The notes under the pieces: generated by a model
What the model saw: only the letters and a program-made list of their open reading frames with translations
Database searches by the model: none
Told to the model about the DNA's origin: nothing
From: Bathynomus jamesi
Taxonomy: Eukaryota > Arthropoda > Malacostraca > Isopoda > Cirolanidae
Assembly: GCA_023014485.1 (NCBI GenBank)
Contig: JAJOZX010005524.1
Location: 122,501 to 186,500, forward strand
DNA: 64,000 nucleotides
Direction: 5' to 3'
Made by a program: the position numbers and the translations under genes
Part shown: positions 53,664 to 63,325 of the stretch, in pieces
How the letters are laid out: every line of letters begins with the position of its first letter
How positions within the stretch are numbered: position 1 is the first letter of the stretch

Positions 53664-53694
53664 GACGTTTCAGAAATTGAATTTCCATCATCAG
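53664..53694 (-). ncRNA. Hammerhead ribozyme motif, Penelope copy 2, left end
   Basis: Minus strand: CTGATGA, stem II GAAATT-C-AATTTC, then TGAAAC and GTC. The layout matches the copy at 31,387. The T before GAAAC replaces the usual closing base, so activity is doubtful. Confidence 0.6.
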
Positions 53695-54227
53695 TGCTAA
53701 GAAATAAAAAAATAAGTGAACAAATATATATATATAGTAAAAGATTTGGTTAATATTCGTCTTTTCACCCGTTCACGCGCGGTTAAAACAGTACAATATA
53801 TTGGATTGCCATTCAAAACTGACTAAGAAAATATATATCTTATGTCGTGCAAATTTGTTCAAATGTACTTTTTTTAATAAAATATATTCCATGTTTTGGC
53901 TATAATGTACTTTTTTTCATAAAATATTTTTCCTGATTTGGCTATTTTTTCGCTACTCTGCGACTTAATTAATTTGTTGGGTTTTGTTCTTTTTTTTTTC
54001 TAATTGGATTCAGTTTAGTGGTGTTTGTGATTGAATTATGACCTGCCATTCGTGTGATTTTGACTTTGAGAACTTGATTCGTCATGTGCCCTAGATGAAG
54101 ACAAAGGATTGGATGTTTTTATCAATTACGGCGTTATTCTCTCATCCTTAACTTGCCCGAAATGTGATGGTGAGTGCCTAATACGAAAAGATCAGAAGAT
54201 ATTTAGGTGAAATAACTAATATTAACC

Positions 54228-54385
54228 TGTTAGGTCAACTGAATGCCCGGTTAGGTCAACTGAATGCCCGGTTAGGTCAACTGAATGCCCGGTTAGGTCA
54301 ACTGAATGCCCGGTTAGGTCAACTGAATGCCCGGTTAGGTTAATTGAGTGCCCGGTTAGGTTAATTGAGTGCCCGGTTAGGTCAA
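54228..54385. repeat. 21-bp minisatellite (GGTCAACTGAATGCCC...), about 7 units
   Basis: Five near-identical units of TCAACTGAATGCCCGGTTAG, then two variants with TTAATTGAGTGCCCGG, then the junction with CAACTGTACACCCTTGATG. The same place in the 19.1-kb copy has a single GTTAGGTCAACTG. Confidence 0.95.
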
Positions 54386-54458
54386 CTGTACACCCTTGAT
54401 GATTGGTTAGGTTAAGTCGTGATATTTTCGTTAGTTTAAATGAAAATGATGAGAGCAA

Positions 54459-54625
54459 ACTTTTCTTGTTAATTTTGAGGTCTTTTGTACGAAACTGCCA
54501 TCCGTTTCCTGTGCAAATGCGTAGTTTCCGAGATGACGATATCTCGAAAACTATGCATTTGCACAGGGAACGGATGGCAGACTCGTGCAAAACACCTCAA
54601 AATTGACCAGAAAAGTTTGTTCTCA
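54459..54625. repeat. 165-bp palindrome
   Basis: Arms of about 80 bp: AACTTTTCTTGTTAATTTTG, AGGTCTTTTGTACGA, CTGCCATCCGTTTCCTGTGC, AAATGCGTAGTTTCCGAGAT against their complements, with a tiny loop around 54,540. Confidence 0.85.
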
Positions 54626-55007
54626 TCATAAAAACAGACTGGGTGTGAAAATGAATAATTACCAAAGATTTTATGCAGTATATTACAGTCTTATGATAAT
54701 AATTTAAAATTAAAATTAAAAAAGAAAAAAGTACATAAAATGTAGAGCGGTAAGATATATAAATAAATGTTATCGGATGAAACGAATATTGAAAATAAAA
54801 ACTTACCGGGTTATTGTACGAGGGGGGTTTTAATCTAATTATATGAAGGTTGGGAATGGTTTAACTGTTGAAGTGGCCATGTTAGAAGTCGAAGGGTGAT
54901 GGCGCAATAATAGTTCAGAAAAATTATTTAGTTATGTTTAAGTTGAAGGCAGAACTGTAGTCGTTGAGGGTTGGTTTTGTACTAAGAATTTATAGGGATT
55001 CGAGGAT

Positions 55008-55262
55008 GCGGAGGTCGGTTGGTTGGTATGCTGAATTGCTAATTTTGAAATTGGTGGGGAACAGTGGGTGATTGTGGAGGTGCCAATGATCTCTTATTGC
55101 TGATTTCGATGGTTTATTTAAAGGTTGTGAGGTTCTAGTAGAAATGCCGCGATGTTCGTCCACTCTGGTTTGATATTGGCGAATTGTGCTGCCAATATAA
55201 CTTGCTTTGCAGCGAGTACAGTTGAAACAGTAAACGGTGGGCGAAACAAGGGGCTGGTTTTT
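55008..55262 (-). pseudogene. GIY-YIG endonuclease domain of the Penelope-like element
   Basis: On the minus strand: PTVYCFNCTRCKASYIGSTIRQ, with the CxxC pair and the YIGST motif, then RVDEHRGIST, SKSAIRDHWHLHNHPL and FKISNS...DLRILESL, the last with the conserved Glu. The reading frame is open through this stretch and ends at a stop right after ESL. This is the Athena/Penelope-type, endonuclease-positive arrangement. Confidence 0.85.
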
Positions 55263-56600
55263 TTTTCCTTATGGTTGAGATATGATTTAATGCTATTATT
55301 TTTGGTGAATACAAATTGAAGGTTAATTTGAGGGTAAAGAGAGGTGAGTAGGTGGCGAAGTTCTGATTGTATTTTATAACTAATGTAGTCGTAGTAGGGA
55401 AAAGAAAAGTATGGTATATCTTTTTTAACAGTGGAGACTTTAAGGGGGGGTTGATAAATGTTATTGAGAAAATTTCTGGTTAGAAATTGTAGTAAATGTT
55501 TCCAGAAAGAGTTATTAATGCTGAAACTGTGAATGAATTATATTTCGTTGTGGAAGGATAAGTAGTAGGAACAAAGTTGATAAGCACGGTGGATTAAAAT
55601 TTTAATGCTGTTAATTTTATATAGTAAGGGAATGTGGCTTAAATAGTTGGTTCCTAGGCCTGTATATGTAGGTTTTCGATATATGGAAGTGCTGAATTTA
55701 TTATTTTTTGTTATTGTTATATCTAAGAAGGGTAGGGTGTTGTTAGAGTCGTCGTCTTTAGTGAACGTGATGGTTTGATGCTGGGAATTGAGATAGTTAA
55801 GAAAAAGAGGGGCATGGTTAGCATTGTGAAAGAGGAGAAAAGTGTCATCGACATGTCTTTTATATAGCTGTGGTTTGTAATGAGGGGGGCAATGGAGAGC
55901 CAGTTATTTTCGTGATAGCAGAGAAAGATGTTAGCTAGTGTGGTACTTAGGGATGATTCCATGGCTAGTGAATCGGTTTGTTGGTAAAGTTGTTTATTGA
56001 AAAAGAAGTAGGTGTCTGAAGCGGCAAGGGTTAGCAGTCTGGTAAATTCTTGTTTCGTTAGGTTGAGGACTGTGTTCCGATTGTTAGAAAATAAATTATT
56101 GATGCAGATTTCGATAGCTTCTTTAATTGGTACGTTGGTGTAGAGGGATACTATGTCAAAACTGTGCATATGGTTGTTTGAATTGTTCACCGTCTGTATT
56201 TCTTTAGTGAATTCGTAAAAATTGGGGACGGAATATTCATTCTGCGTTAGAGGGGGTTAGGGTGAGAATTAGGATTTTTGCTAGGTGGTAATTATGGGTG
56301 GTGTAAGCAGAAAGAATAGGTCTAATGAGTAAGTTTGGTTTGTGTATTTTAGGGAGGCCGTAAAGAGTACCTGGGGACGAGCCGGAAGAGCATATTTGGT
56401 TGTAAACATTTTCCGAAATTTTATTTTATAGTTTTAGGGAAAGTGTTAGAGGAGTGTCATTAATCTTTTTGAATTTGGAGGAGTCGTTGAGAACGTTATT
56501 AACCTTATTAATGTAATCTGATTTGTTAAGAAGAACGGTACCTTTGCCTTTGTCAGGACGTGAAATTATGATTGAGTCATCCCTGTATAATTATCAATTC
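55263..56600 (-). pseudogene. Penelope-type reverse transcriptase, frameshifted
   Basis: Best segment 55,723-56,190: MHSFDIVSLYTNVPIKEAI (palm motif A), FFNKQLYQQTDSLAMESSLSTTLANIFLCYHE (motif B, with AMGSPLS changed to AMESSLS), then SYIKDMSMTLFSSF, where the KRYVDDTFLLF active site has been shifted out of frame. Upstream (56,200-56,600) FxxNIxxxPGRxxGTLYGLPKIHKP-like sequence is visible on the minus strand; downstream lies the thumb. It is not functional. Confidence 0.8.
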
Positions 56601-56992
56601 AGCATACCAACCAACCGACCTCCGTATCCTCGAATCCCTATACATTCTTAGTACAAAACCAACCTTCAACTTAAACATAACTAAATAATTTTTCTTAACT
56701 ATTATTGCGCCACCACCCCTCGACTTCTAACATCGCCACTTCAACAGTCAAACCATTCCTAACCTTCAAACAATTAGATACCCCCCCCCCCTCGTACAAT
56801 AACATGTAAGTTTTTACTTTCAATATTCGTTTCATCCGATAATATTTATTTATATATCTTACCGCTCTACATTTTATGTAATTTTTTCTTTTTTAATTTT
56901 AATTTTAAATTATTATCATAAGACTGTAATATACTGTATAAAATCTTTTACTCTATTTGTTCACTTTTATTTTTTGTTTTTATTTCTTAGCA

Positions 56993-57023
56993 CTGATGAT
57001 AAAAATTAAATTTCCGAAACGTC
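56993..57023 (+). ncRNA. Hammerhead-like motif, Penelope copy 2, right end
   Basis: Plus strand: CTGATGA, AT-rich stem II (AAATT...AATTT), CCGAAAC and GTC, in the inverted end copy. The stem is weaker than at 31,387 because of base changes, so it is likely inactive. Confidence 0.55.
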
Positions 57024-57095
57024 TGTTTAATAAATATGTACCACCTTCTCGTCCTCTTATTCCTCACTAAGTTACGGTTCCCTAAGAACAAACCC

Positions 57096-57245
57096 TTCAA
57101 TCAAGGTGTGTGTGTGTGTGTGTATAAAAACAAATATGACGGGGGGAACCTACACCTTTACGTGGGATTCGAACCACGGGTCGCTACATAATCTGGAAGC
57201 AGAGGACGGTCCTCCGTCCAACTACCACCCAAAATCAACATCACT
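57096..57245 (-). mobile_element. tRNA-derived SINE (minus strand) next to a TG tract
   Basis: On the minus strand, TGGTAGTTGGACGGAGGACC (A-box region) and GTGGTTCGAATCCCACG (B box) lie about 45 bp apart, then AAAGGTGTAGGTTCCCCCC. A truncated relative (CCTACAATTTTACGTGGGTT) is at 62,150-62,190. Confidence 0.65.
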
Positions 57246-57424
57246 TAACTTCGCTGATCGACTGGAAGCGGTGTTACGAAATTAGCAACGATAGCCCATG
57301 ATTTAAATGTATTCAAGCATTTGGTAAGCTCCATAGATCTTTTGTGATACACTCTAGAAAGTATGTATACTGTAATTATTTTAACCGAAATTCGGGTCGT
57401 TTTCTCCGACCCAAAAGTAATTTT

Positions 57425-57458
<34 letters not shown>

Positions 57459-57515
57459 AGTTATATACATCATTTGGGTAGTTGCGATTTGACATCATAA
57501 GCTGGATTCAACTGT
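57246..57515. other. Non-coding DNA with poly-A tract
   Basis: Contains a 31-base A run at 57,428-57,458 and no gene. Confidence 0.5.
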
Positions 57516-57517
57516 GT

Positions 57518-59118
57518 TAACACTTTGGCGCACGGATGACGCATATTCTGTCATCCAGAAAATTTACGCTCGCGCATATAAATGCAAATATAAATAAAAA
57601 AAAATTAAAAATACAATTAGAAACGGTTATAATTTCAAAGCGTATAGAGGTATGTGGCGCGGTGGCAGCGACTCAGGCTCACACGTCCCCTGTACGGGGC
57701 TCCAATAAACCTTAGCCCCGCCCATGGCCTAAACCATTAGAGGTACAGTAAAACTAAACATACCTTACAAAAGAGAATTTAATCCTGCATTTAATGAGAA
57801 GCAATTAAAACTTGGTGTTCCCGCCATTGGCTTCCAAGACAGCCTGAATTCGCTTTGAGTAGCTTGCCAAAAGTGACGTGAATAGATCTTGATCGTTACG
57901 CAAATTTGCTAAAACAGTTTCAATATGTTGCGTCATTGTATCCTTCGAAAATCGATTTGCTGCAGTTTCTTGAAACAAGAGACATTCAACCTTGTCCTTT
58001 ATAACTGATCCAATGTGTTCACAGACGTTCAGGTCAGGAGAATTTCCTGGCCATTCTTCATTTCCAAAGAAATCGATCTCATGGTTCCGCAACAACTGTT
58101 GAGTGGCTAATGCCTTAAAGCAGGGGGGCCTTATCGTGCAGAAGTGTGACCTGATCGACATCCATAGCATTGTTTGGGTTTCTTAGAAAAGGAATGACAT
58201 GCTGTGATAGAATAGTATCACGAAAATACTGTCCATCCCAACTCTGACCATTTGGCTTCAGCACCCACATGAGCTCCTTTGCAGTGAACAAAACAAACAC
58301 ACCAACACAGTCTGGTCATTTTAATAATTCGTGATAATGTTCATTGTCATCGATTTCATCTGGTGTTGTGGCCCACACTCGATCATTTTGGTAGTTAGGC
58401 CGACGTGTTACGTAAACAAAAAATTCATCGGAGACAGCTAAATGCATGAAATTATCCACATCCCAATCTTCAAGATAATGGGCAAACCACATTCTGTCAT
58501 CGATGTTAAGTTGAGTTTTTCTTGGCTTTGAAAGTTCATGCCAAGGCTTTAAACCTTGCCTATGACGGTACAGTCGAATGATCTCACCACTAACGATCTT
58601 TCCTCTCAACACTTCGATCTCTCTAGAAAGTTTAGCACAGCTGTTTTTCCGCTTACGCGTACCGCTTTCAGTGATGTCCTTTGTTTCCTGAGAGAGTGGC
58701 AAATTTGGGCGCCCAGATTTGGTTGTATCCATTTCACATTCATCCAAAGTTTTATTCCAATTTCTTTTGACGAAGTCCTCACTTCTTCGCAACTTTTTGG
58801 CAACCCATGAACGTGTTATAAAGGTGGCTCCAGCATCACGAGCTTCCCGAAATGTTATTGCTCGTACGCGATCTATCACACGTTGCCTCTCCGAATCACC
58901 AATTAATTGAGAAGCCATTATATTATCACTTTATCAGCTAGAGTAATTTTAATACCTGCAATAAATAAAGAATTTTATATATTTTTATAATCACTAAAAA
59001 CTATTTCGATATAAGTAAACATGTAAGCTGCAAATGGGGGGGGGGGGCTAAGGTTTTTTGGAACCCCTTACATGAAATGTAGCGACCGGGTAGGGGGTCC
59101 CGTGCGCCAAAGTGTCAA
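57518..59118 (-). mobile_element. DD37E Tc1/mariner-superfamily transposon
   Basis: Ends ACACTTTGGCGCACGG and CCGTGCGCCAAAGTGT are perfect inverted repeats. A second inverted pair lies inside: ACGGGGCTCCAATAAACCTTAGCCCC-type sequence at 57,695 and GGGGCTAAGGTTTTTTGG at 59,046. The transposase gene is on the minus strand. Confidence 0.8.
57805..58918 (-). pseudogene. DD37E transposase with one stop and one frameshift
   Basis: Starts MASQLIGDSERQRVIDRVRA. The DNA-binding part has WVAKKLRRSEDFVKRNWNK and KSGRPNLPLSQE. The first catalytic Asp is in LAVSDEFFVYVTRRPNYQN. A TGA at 58,316 interrupts the same frame, which resumes with FTAKELMWVLKPNGQSWDG. The second Asp is in VTLLHDKAP, where a G/C run at 58,123-58,128 appears one base too long and shifts the frame. 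The rest reads CFKALATQQLLRNHEIDFF...WPGNSPDLNVCEHIGSV, with the third residue Glu, 37 residues after the second Asp. The C-terminus is intact to NGGNTKF. Only two lesions, so it is young or the homopolymer is a sequencing error. Confidence 0.85.
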
Positions 59119-59478
59119 TTAGAAGTTAACCTTCAATGCGGTAAAATTTACATACATTTTAGCTCATTAGTATTAAATTTATTTAAAGTTGTTTGAACAT
59201 CAGTTATGTTAAGCAGATGTTACTGTTGGATGTGGTAAAACTGTAATTTTAGGATATTATTACTGTTAACATTAAATATATTTGTCAGTCTAGTTTTGTC
59301 TCTTAAAATTATTCCTGTCTGAATACTATTGCTGTATACATTTTACATACTCTTTTTTGTGGCTGTTTAAAATTTTGAGTTGGGTACTTTGTGATATGAA
59401 TATATGCGCAGGATAAGCCAATTTTCGAAAATATATACCCTTTCTCATGAATTTTGTTTACATGCATTTACATTTATC
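59119..59478. other. AT-rich DNA, no gene recognised
   Basis: No ORF or repeat of note. Confidence 0.45.
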
Positions 59479-59692
59479 GGATCAAATGTAGAATTCGGAC
59501 CCCAGCCTTCTTTAGTTAGCTTTATAAGGCTAACTAACGAAAATATCACGACCTAACCTAACCAATCGTTAGGTTAACTGTACGCCCTTGACGATTGGTT
59601 AGGTTAGGTCATGATATTTTCGTTAGTTAGCCTTATAAAGCTAACTAAAGAAGGCCGGGGTCCGAATTCTACATTTGATCCCATTTATCATC
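59479..59692. repeat. Fold-back palindrome with the core unit, second complete copy
   Basis: Arms of about 95 bp: GGATCAAATGTAGAATTCGG, ACCCCAGCCTTCTTTAGTTA, GCTTTATAAGGCTAACTAACG, AAAATATCACGACCTAACC, TAACCAATCG. Nearly perfect, so younger than most other copies. It shares all but the outermost ~20 bp with 572-770. Confidence 0.85.
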
Positions 59693-61189
59693 TGATGTTT
59701 TCATTACATTTATTTTTCTCGCTAATTAAATCGAATTTAATTTGCTCAAATTTTATTTCTATTACAACTTTTATTTAACTACTGCAGTATACGCGTTGTG
59801 CGCACAATATACTCTGTATGTACGAAAACATATGTTTATACTTTTACCGCATTCAAATTACTTTCCCTTCCATGACCAATCACCCCATGCACAGTTTGGG
59901 AAAAACAGTTCGCATAGAAACATATTTAAAAAAAAAAATTACTTATTCAAAATGATTTTCTTTTGAAATTTTATTAGTGTAAAAAAAATAATAAAATATT
60001 CAAACAAATATAAACTATTTCTAATTAGTAATTTTTATCTTTTACTGACAGCTTGCTTCTAGGCGAATTTCCTTCCAAAACTGTACAAAGTATTCTTATT
60101 AAAGCATTCTGAGCTGTGACGTTTATGTGATAAATTTGATTATCGTTTTTCTATAAGTTACAAATTTATTTATAAAATAAAGATAAAATCGGTCTTAAAT
60201 AAGTTCTTGCTTTTTCTGGGATCAAAAACTAATACAAATACTGAACAGCTTCATGGAAAACTGACAAAATTAGAAAAACTGGCGAGTACAACTCGCTCGA
60301 TATGTACATTAATCATTAGAAGATTTAAATAACTGACCTTTAAACACCAAAATTGGAAATACAATTTTTAAAGTTATAAATGTTCTAAAAACTTAAATGT
60401 TATTATTCAGATTGAAATATGTTGTAGTTTAAACATTAGAATAATTATTTAACTTAATTTCAGTTACATTTATTTCAAAATTACGAAGTTAAAATTAATT
60501 GGTTATAATTCGAAGACATTTGATTAACAAGTATACACAATTAAATAGCTTTGAGATAAATTGAAGTTTTACCCATTGTTTCAGTAGAAGTAAGAGTTAC
60601 TGGAACTTAGTTTGACCCATTCTGGATATAAAATGAAGCCATCCAACTTTTTCTCACATTTCTACCCATTTAACTGGTAAGAATAAACGCAAATAAGATC
60701 AGAAATGAAACTAACCTAGTCACGGAGAAAATTTTTGCCAGTCTGATCAGTAAAAATAAGCTCTTGACACGGGTCAAAAAATTTACTTAGTTCTAATAAT
60801 TAGGCCTTACAGCTTACAGTAATTTAACTCACTTGTAGTAAAAATTAAACTAAATGTTAACCCTTTATAGACGACTGGTACAAATTGATGGCATTTGAAA
60901 TACACGAAATACACGCATACTAGACTGTCCCCCCCCAAAAAAATTTGAAAATAGAGTTCGCATACCCTGTCAACTGATGAGGTTTGGTCTTAGAATATGT
61001 CTGGTAAAATATAGGGTTGATTGAGTGAGTAATATTAAGTGACTGCTCAGAGGACATGAAGTTTGCTGAAGTAGGGTAAATTTTGCATCCTCTGTAGTGT
61101 ACAGCACAATATTTAAATGGTACGTTTTTTTCATTTATGTATTATTTATGGCTTTTTCTTGTTACTAATGGTTATCATTTATGTTTCAG
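59693..61189. other. AT-rich DNA, no gene recognised
   Basis: A single TTAACCCTTTATAG end at 60,859 has no partner. No coding signal. Confidence 0.45.
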
Positions 61190-61359
61190 AAATTATGTTT
61201 GACATATCTCATGCAAGTGGCCTAATAAAGATTGCATAAGCTTATTTGGCTAGCAAATTTATCTAACTATATTTAGGCTCACTACGATAATGTTTCAGAA
61301 AGATAGCATAACTTATTTGGCAGCAAATTTGTCTAACTATATTTAGGCTCACCACAAAA

Positions 61360-61890
61360 ATGACTGAAACGAGAAGGCAAAATACAGTATGGCTGATTGG
61401 TGTCATGGTAAATAATGTTGATGGAAATTGGCTTCCAACAATTAGACAAGTGCTTTGTTGCTTATTCCATGGCATCAAAAAGGAGAAGCAAACGCTACCA
61501 GAAGCCGTATCAATTACTGTTGATGAAACGTTGGTAATGTGGAGGAAGGCCAATATACCAACATCACAAAAACAAAATGTCGCCAAACTCAAGAAAATCT
61601 ATAACCAGTATGTATGCTTGGGGAAAAATAAGCATAGAAAAAGCAGCACCCAAGAATCTAACACAAAAGCATTTGAAGAACAGCTTGATATTCTTTTTGA
61701 TATATCTTATGCAAATGCAAGTGGCCTAATAAAGATTGCAGAAGATTGGGAATTTCTGGAAGAGCAACATGGAGTGCGAAAAATGTATAAGGCTGGTCAA
61801 GATAAGGTTTTCGTGGCGAAAACGAAAAGGAAGGAAAAGAGGCTAGAGGCAGAAAATGATCGACGAAAAAAAACATACGAGCACTGCTGA
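61360..61890 (+). pseudogene. N-terminal part of the D...C(2)H transposase-family protein
   Basis: The 176-codon frame starts MTETRRQNTVWLIGVMV, with LPTIRQVLCCLFHGIKKEKQ, SITVDETLVMWRKANIPTSQKQNVAKLKKIYNQY, FEEQLDILFDISYANA and EEQHGVRKMYKAGQDKVF, ending in a basic tail (KTKRKEKRLEAENDRRKK). It aligns by eye with residues 55-195 of the 523-codon ORF at 32,317 at low identity but in the same order. It stops at 61,888 and its C-terminal partner follows after the insertions. Confidence 0.7.
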
Positions 61891-62139
61891 AAAGCAAACA
61901 GAGACAAGGAATTAAAAGGATGAACTAGATTCTACATCAAGTGACACTGAGGAGGAAACATGCATAAGTGAATACCATAAGTGAAAAATCTCAAATCCCG
62001 TGCCTTCTACTTTTATTTCAACTCTCTCGAAACGACAAATATAATGTTATAATGTTTCAGACCAACAAAGACCCTAGGATCCACTCATGGCTGGTCTACC
62101 TAACTGCGTTCGTAATTGTGTATTGCGCATGTCCTCCGT

Positions 62140-63325
62140 GGTGGCGGAGGGGACCTACAATTTTACGTGGGTTCCGAACCACAAGAACATAAGAACATGA
62201 GAAATTTTTATAGTGGGCACACTAAGGGCCACTTCGGCCCATCGAGGTGGCTCCACTATGTAAAAACTGCCTGTACATTGGCAACAACCAATTTTTACAA
62301 AACTAATTAATAATTATCAATTTAAAACTAATTAATTCTCAATTAAAAACTAAAGATAGAATCTCTCGATCCAGGGGATCAAGTCATAATAGACTACTAT
62401 CCACAAATATGTTACACTCTATATCTATTTATAACCGACATGCAAATATATCAGATCCAAAGAATCCAGTCAATTTCATTACGGTATCCATCACTACCAG
62501 TACCTTGCCAACCAAAAGTAAGTCACGGTCCATATCAATTGCGGACCAAGTCACAATTTACAACCATATACATTTCCATATATACACTTAGGAGGAAAAG
62601 TGTAGGTGTGGCTGTAAAGACTGTACAGTAATGTAGAAATGTGTGTGCACCCATTTTGGGTCTCCCATTTAAAGGTGTTTGTGGGCAAGTGAAGATCATG
62701 AGTTTTTCAATACCTCACAGTACTATGGGGGGGCACCGCTCCGCAGAGGAATCTCTCTAAATGGGGTGTGTAAGGACAGAGTATCCCCTAACCCAAGATG
62801 CTGCCTCCCTATATCCCACAACACTTGTGTTGAGCTGTGGGATCTTTCACCACAAAGCCTTAATTTTACTACCTTAAACTATACCCAATCTATCAACATA
62901 TGCGTTTAATCGATTTTTAAACATGTTTATAGACGTGCTACTAATTACTTCTACCGGCAAACTATTCCAGCTATTTACTATTCTGTGCGTAAAAAAGTTT
63001 TTGCCAACTGTTGTCTCGAACCTTCTACTTGTCAACTTACACCCGTTATTTCTCGTCCTATTATATTGAGATATTTCGAAAAAGCTATCTCTATCTACGT
63101 TATAGAACCCATTCATAATTTTGAACACCTGGATTAGATCACCCCTTAGCCTCCGAGTCTCGAGTGTAGTCAATTTTAACTCCTTAAGCCTATCCTCGTA
63201 CGACTTTGACCCAAGCGACGGAATCATCTTAGTTGCTCGTCTTTGAACTCTTTCGATTTTGTCTATATCTTAGCGCATATGCGGATTCCAAAATTGGATC
63301 GCGTACTCCAAATGGGGTACGCGGT
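62140..63325 (-). mobile_element. CR1-like LINE 3' end (5'-truncated)
   Basis: On the minus strand: PHLEYAIQFWNPHM, a stop, then DIDKIERVQRRATKMIPSLGSKSYEDRLKELKLTTLETRRLRGDLI..., the standard C-terminus of CR1-like reverse transcriptases, ending at 62,874. About 700 bp of 3' UTR follows with CGATGGGCCGAAGTGGCCCTT and a 3' end in ATGTTCTTATGTTCTT. The ORF part beyond 63,318 (palm) is absent. A SINE B-box fragment abuts the 3' end. Confidence 0.85.

Larger units (their letters stand above)
53748..54663. mobile_element. 916-bp insertion in the Penelope end with 8-bp duplication
   Basis: AAAGATTT at 53,740-53,747 and 54,664-54,671 flanks ends GGTTAATATTC and GAATAATTACC. The inverted copy of the Penelope end at 56,945 lacks this insert, which confirms the boundaries. 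Inside are a 145-bp segment shared with the loop of the fold-back at 18.9-19.2 kb, a 21-bp minisatellite, one core-unit arm and a separate 165-bp palindrome. It is non-coding: the repetitive Asp-Leu-Thr-Gly-His frame is a translated minisatellite. Confidence 0.85.
53624..57068 (-). mobile_element. Penelope-like element with inverted end copies
   Basis: The coding part (55,000-56,600) is on the minus strand. The 3' non-coding region (54,664-55,045, continuing at 53,624-53,747 across an insertion) is repeated in inverted orientation at 56,585-57,068. Inverted partial tandem copies of this kind are typical Penelope insertion structures. Each end has a hammerhead motif. Confidence 0.85.

Noticed and set aside
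54222..54590. 122-codon minus-strand frame with repeated DLTGHS units
   Set aside because: It is the translation of the 21-bp minisatellite, whose length is a multiple of three; the frame is an automatic consequence.
58123..58128. Programmed frameshift at the G/C run in the DD37E transposase
   Set aside because: A second lesion (TGA at 58,316) exists in the same gene, so decay or a homopolymer sequencing error is simpler.
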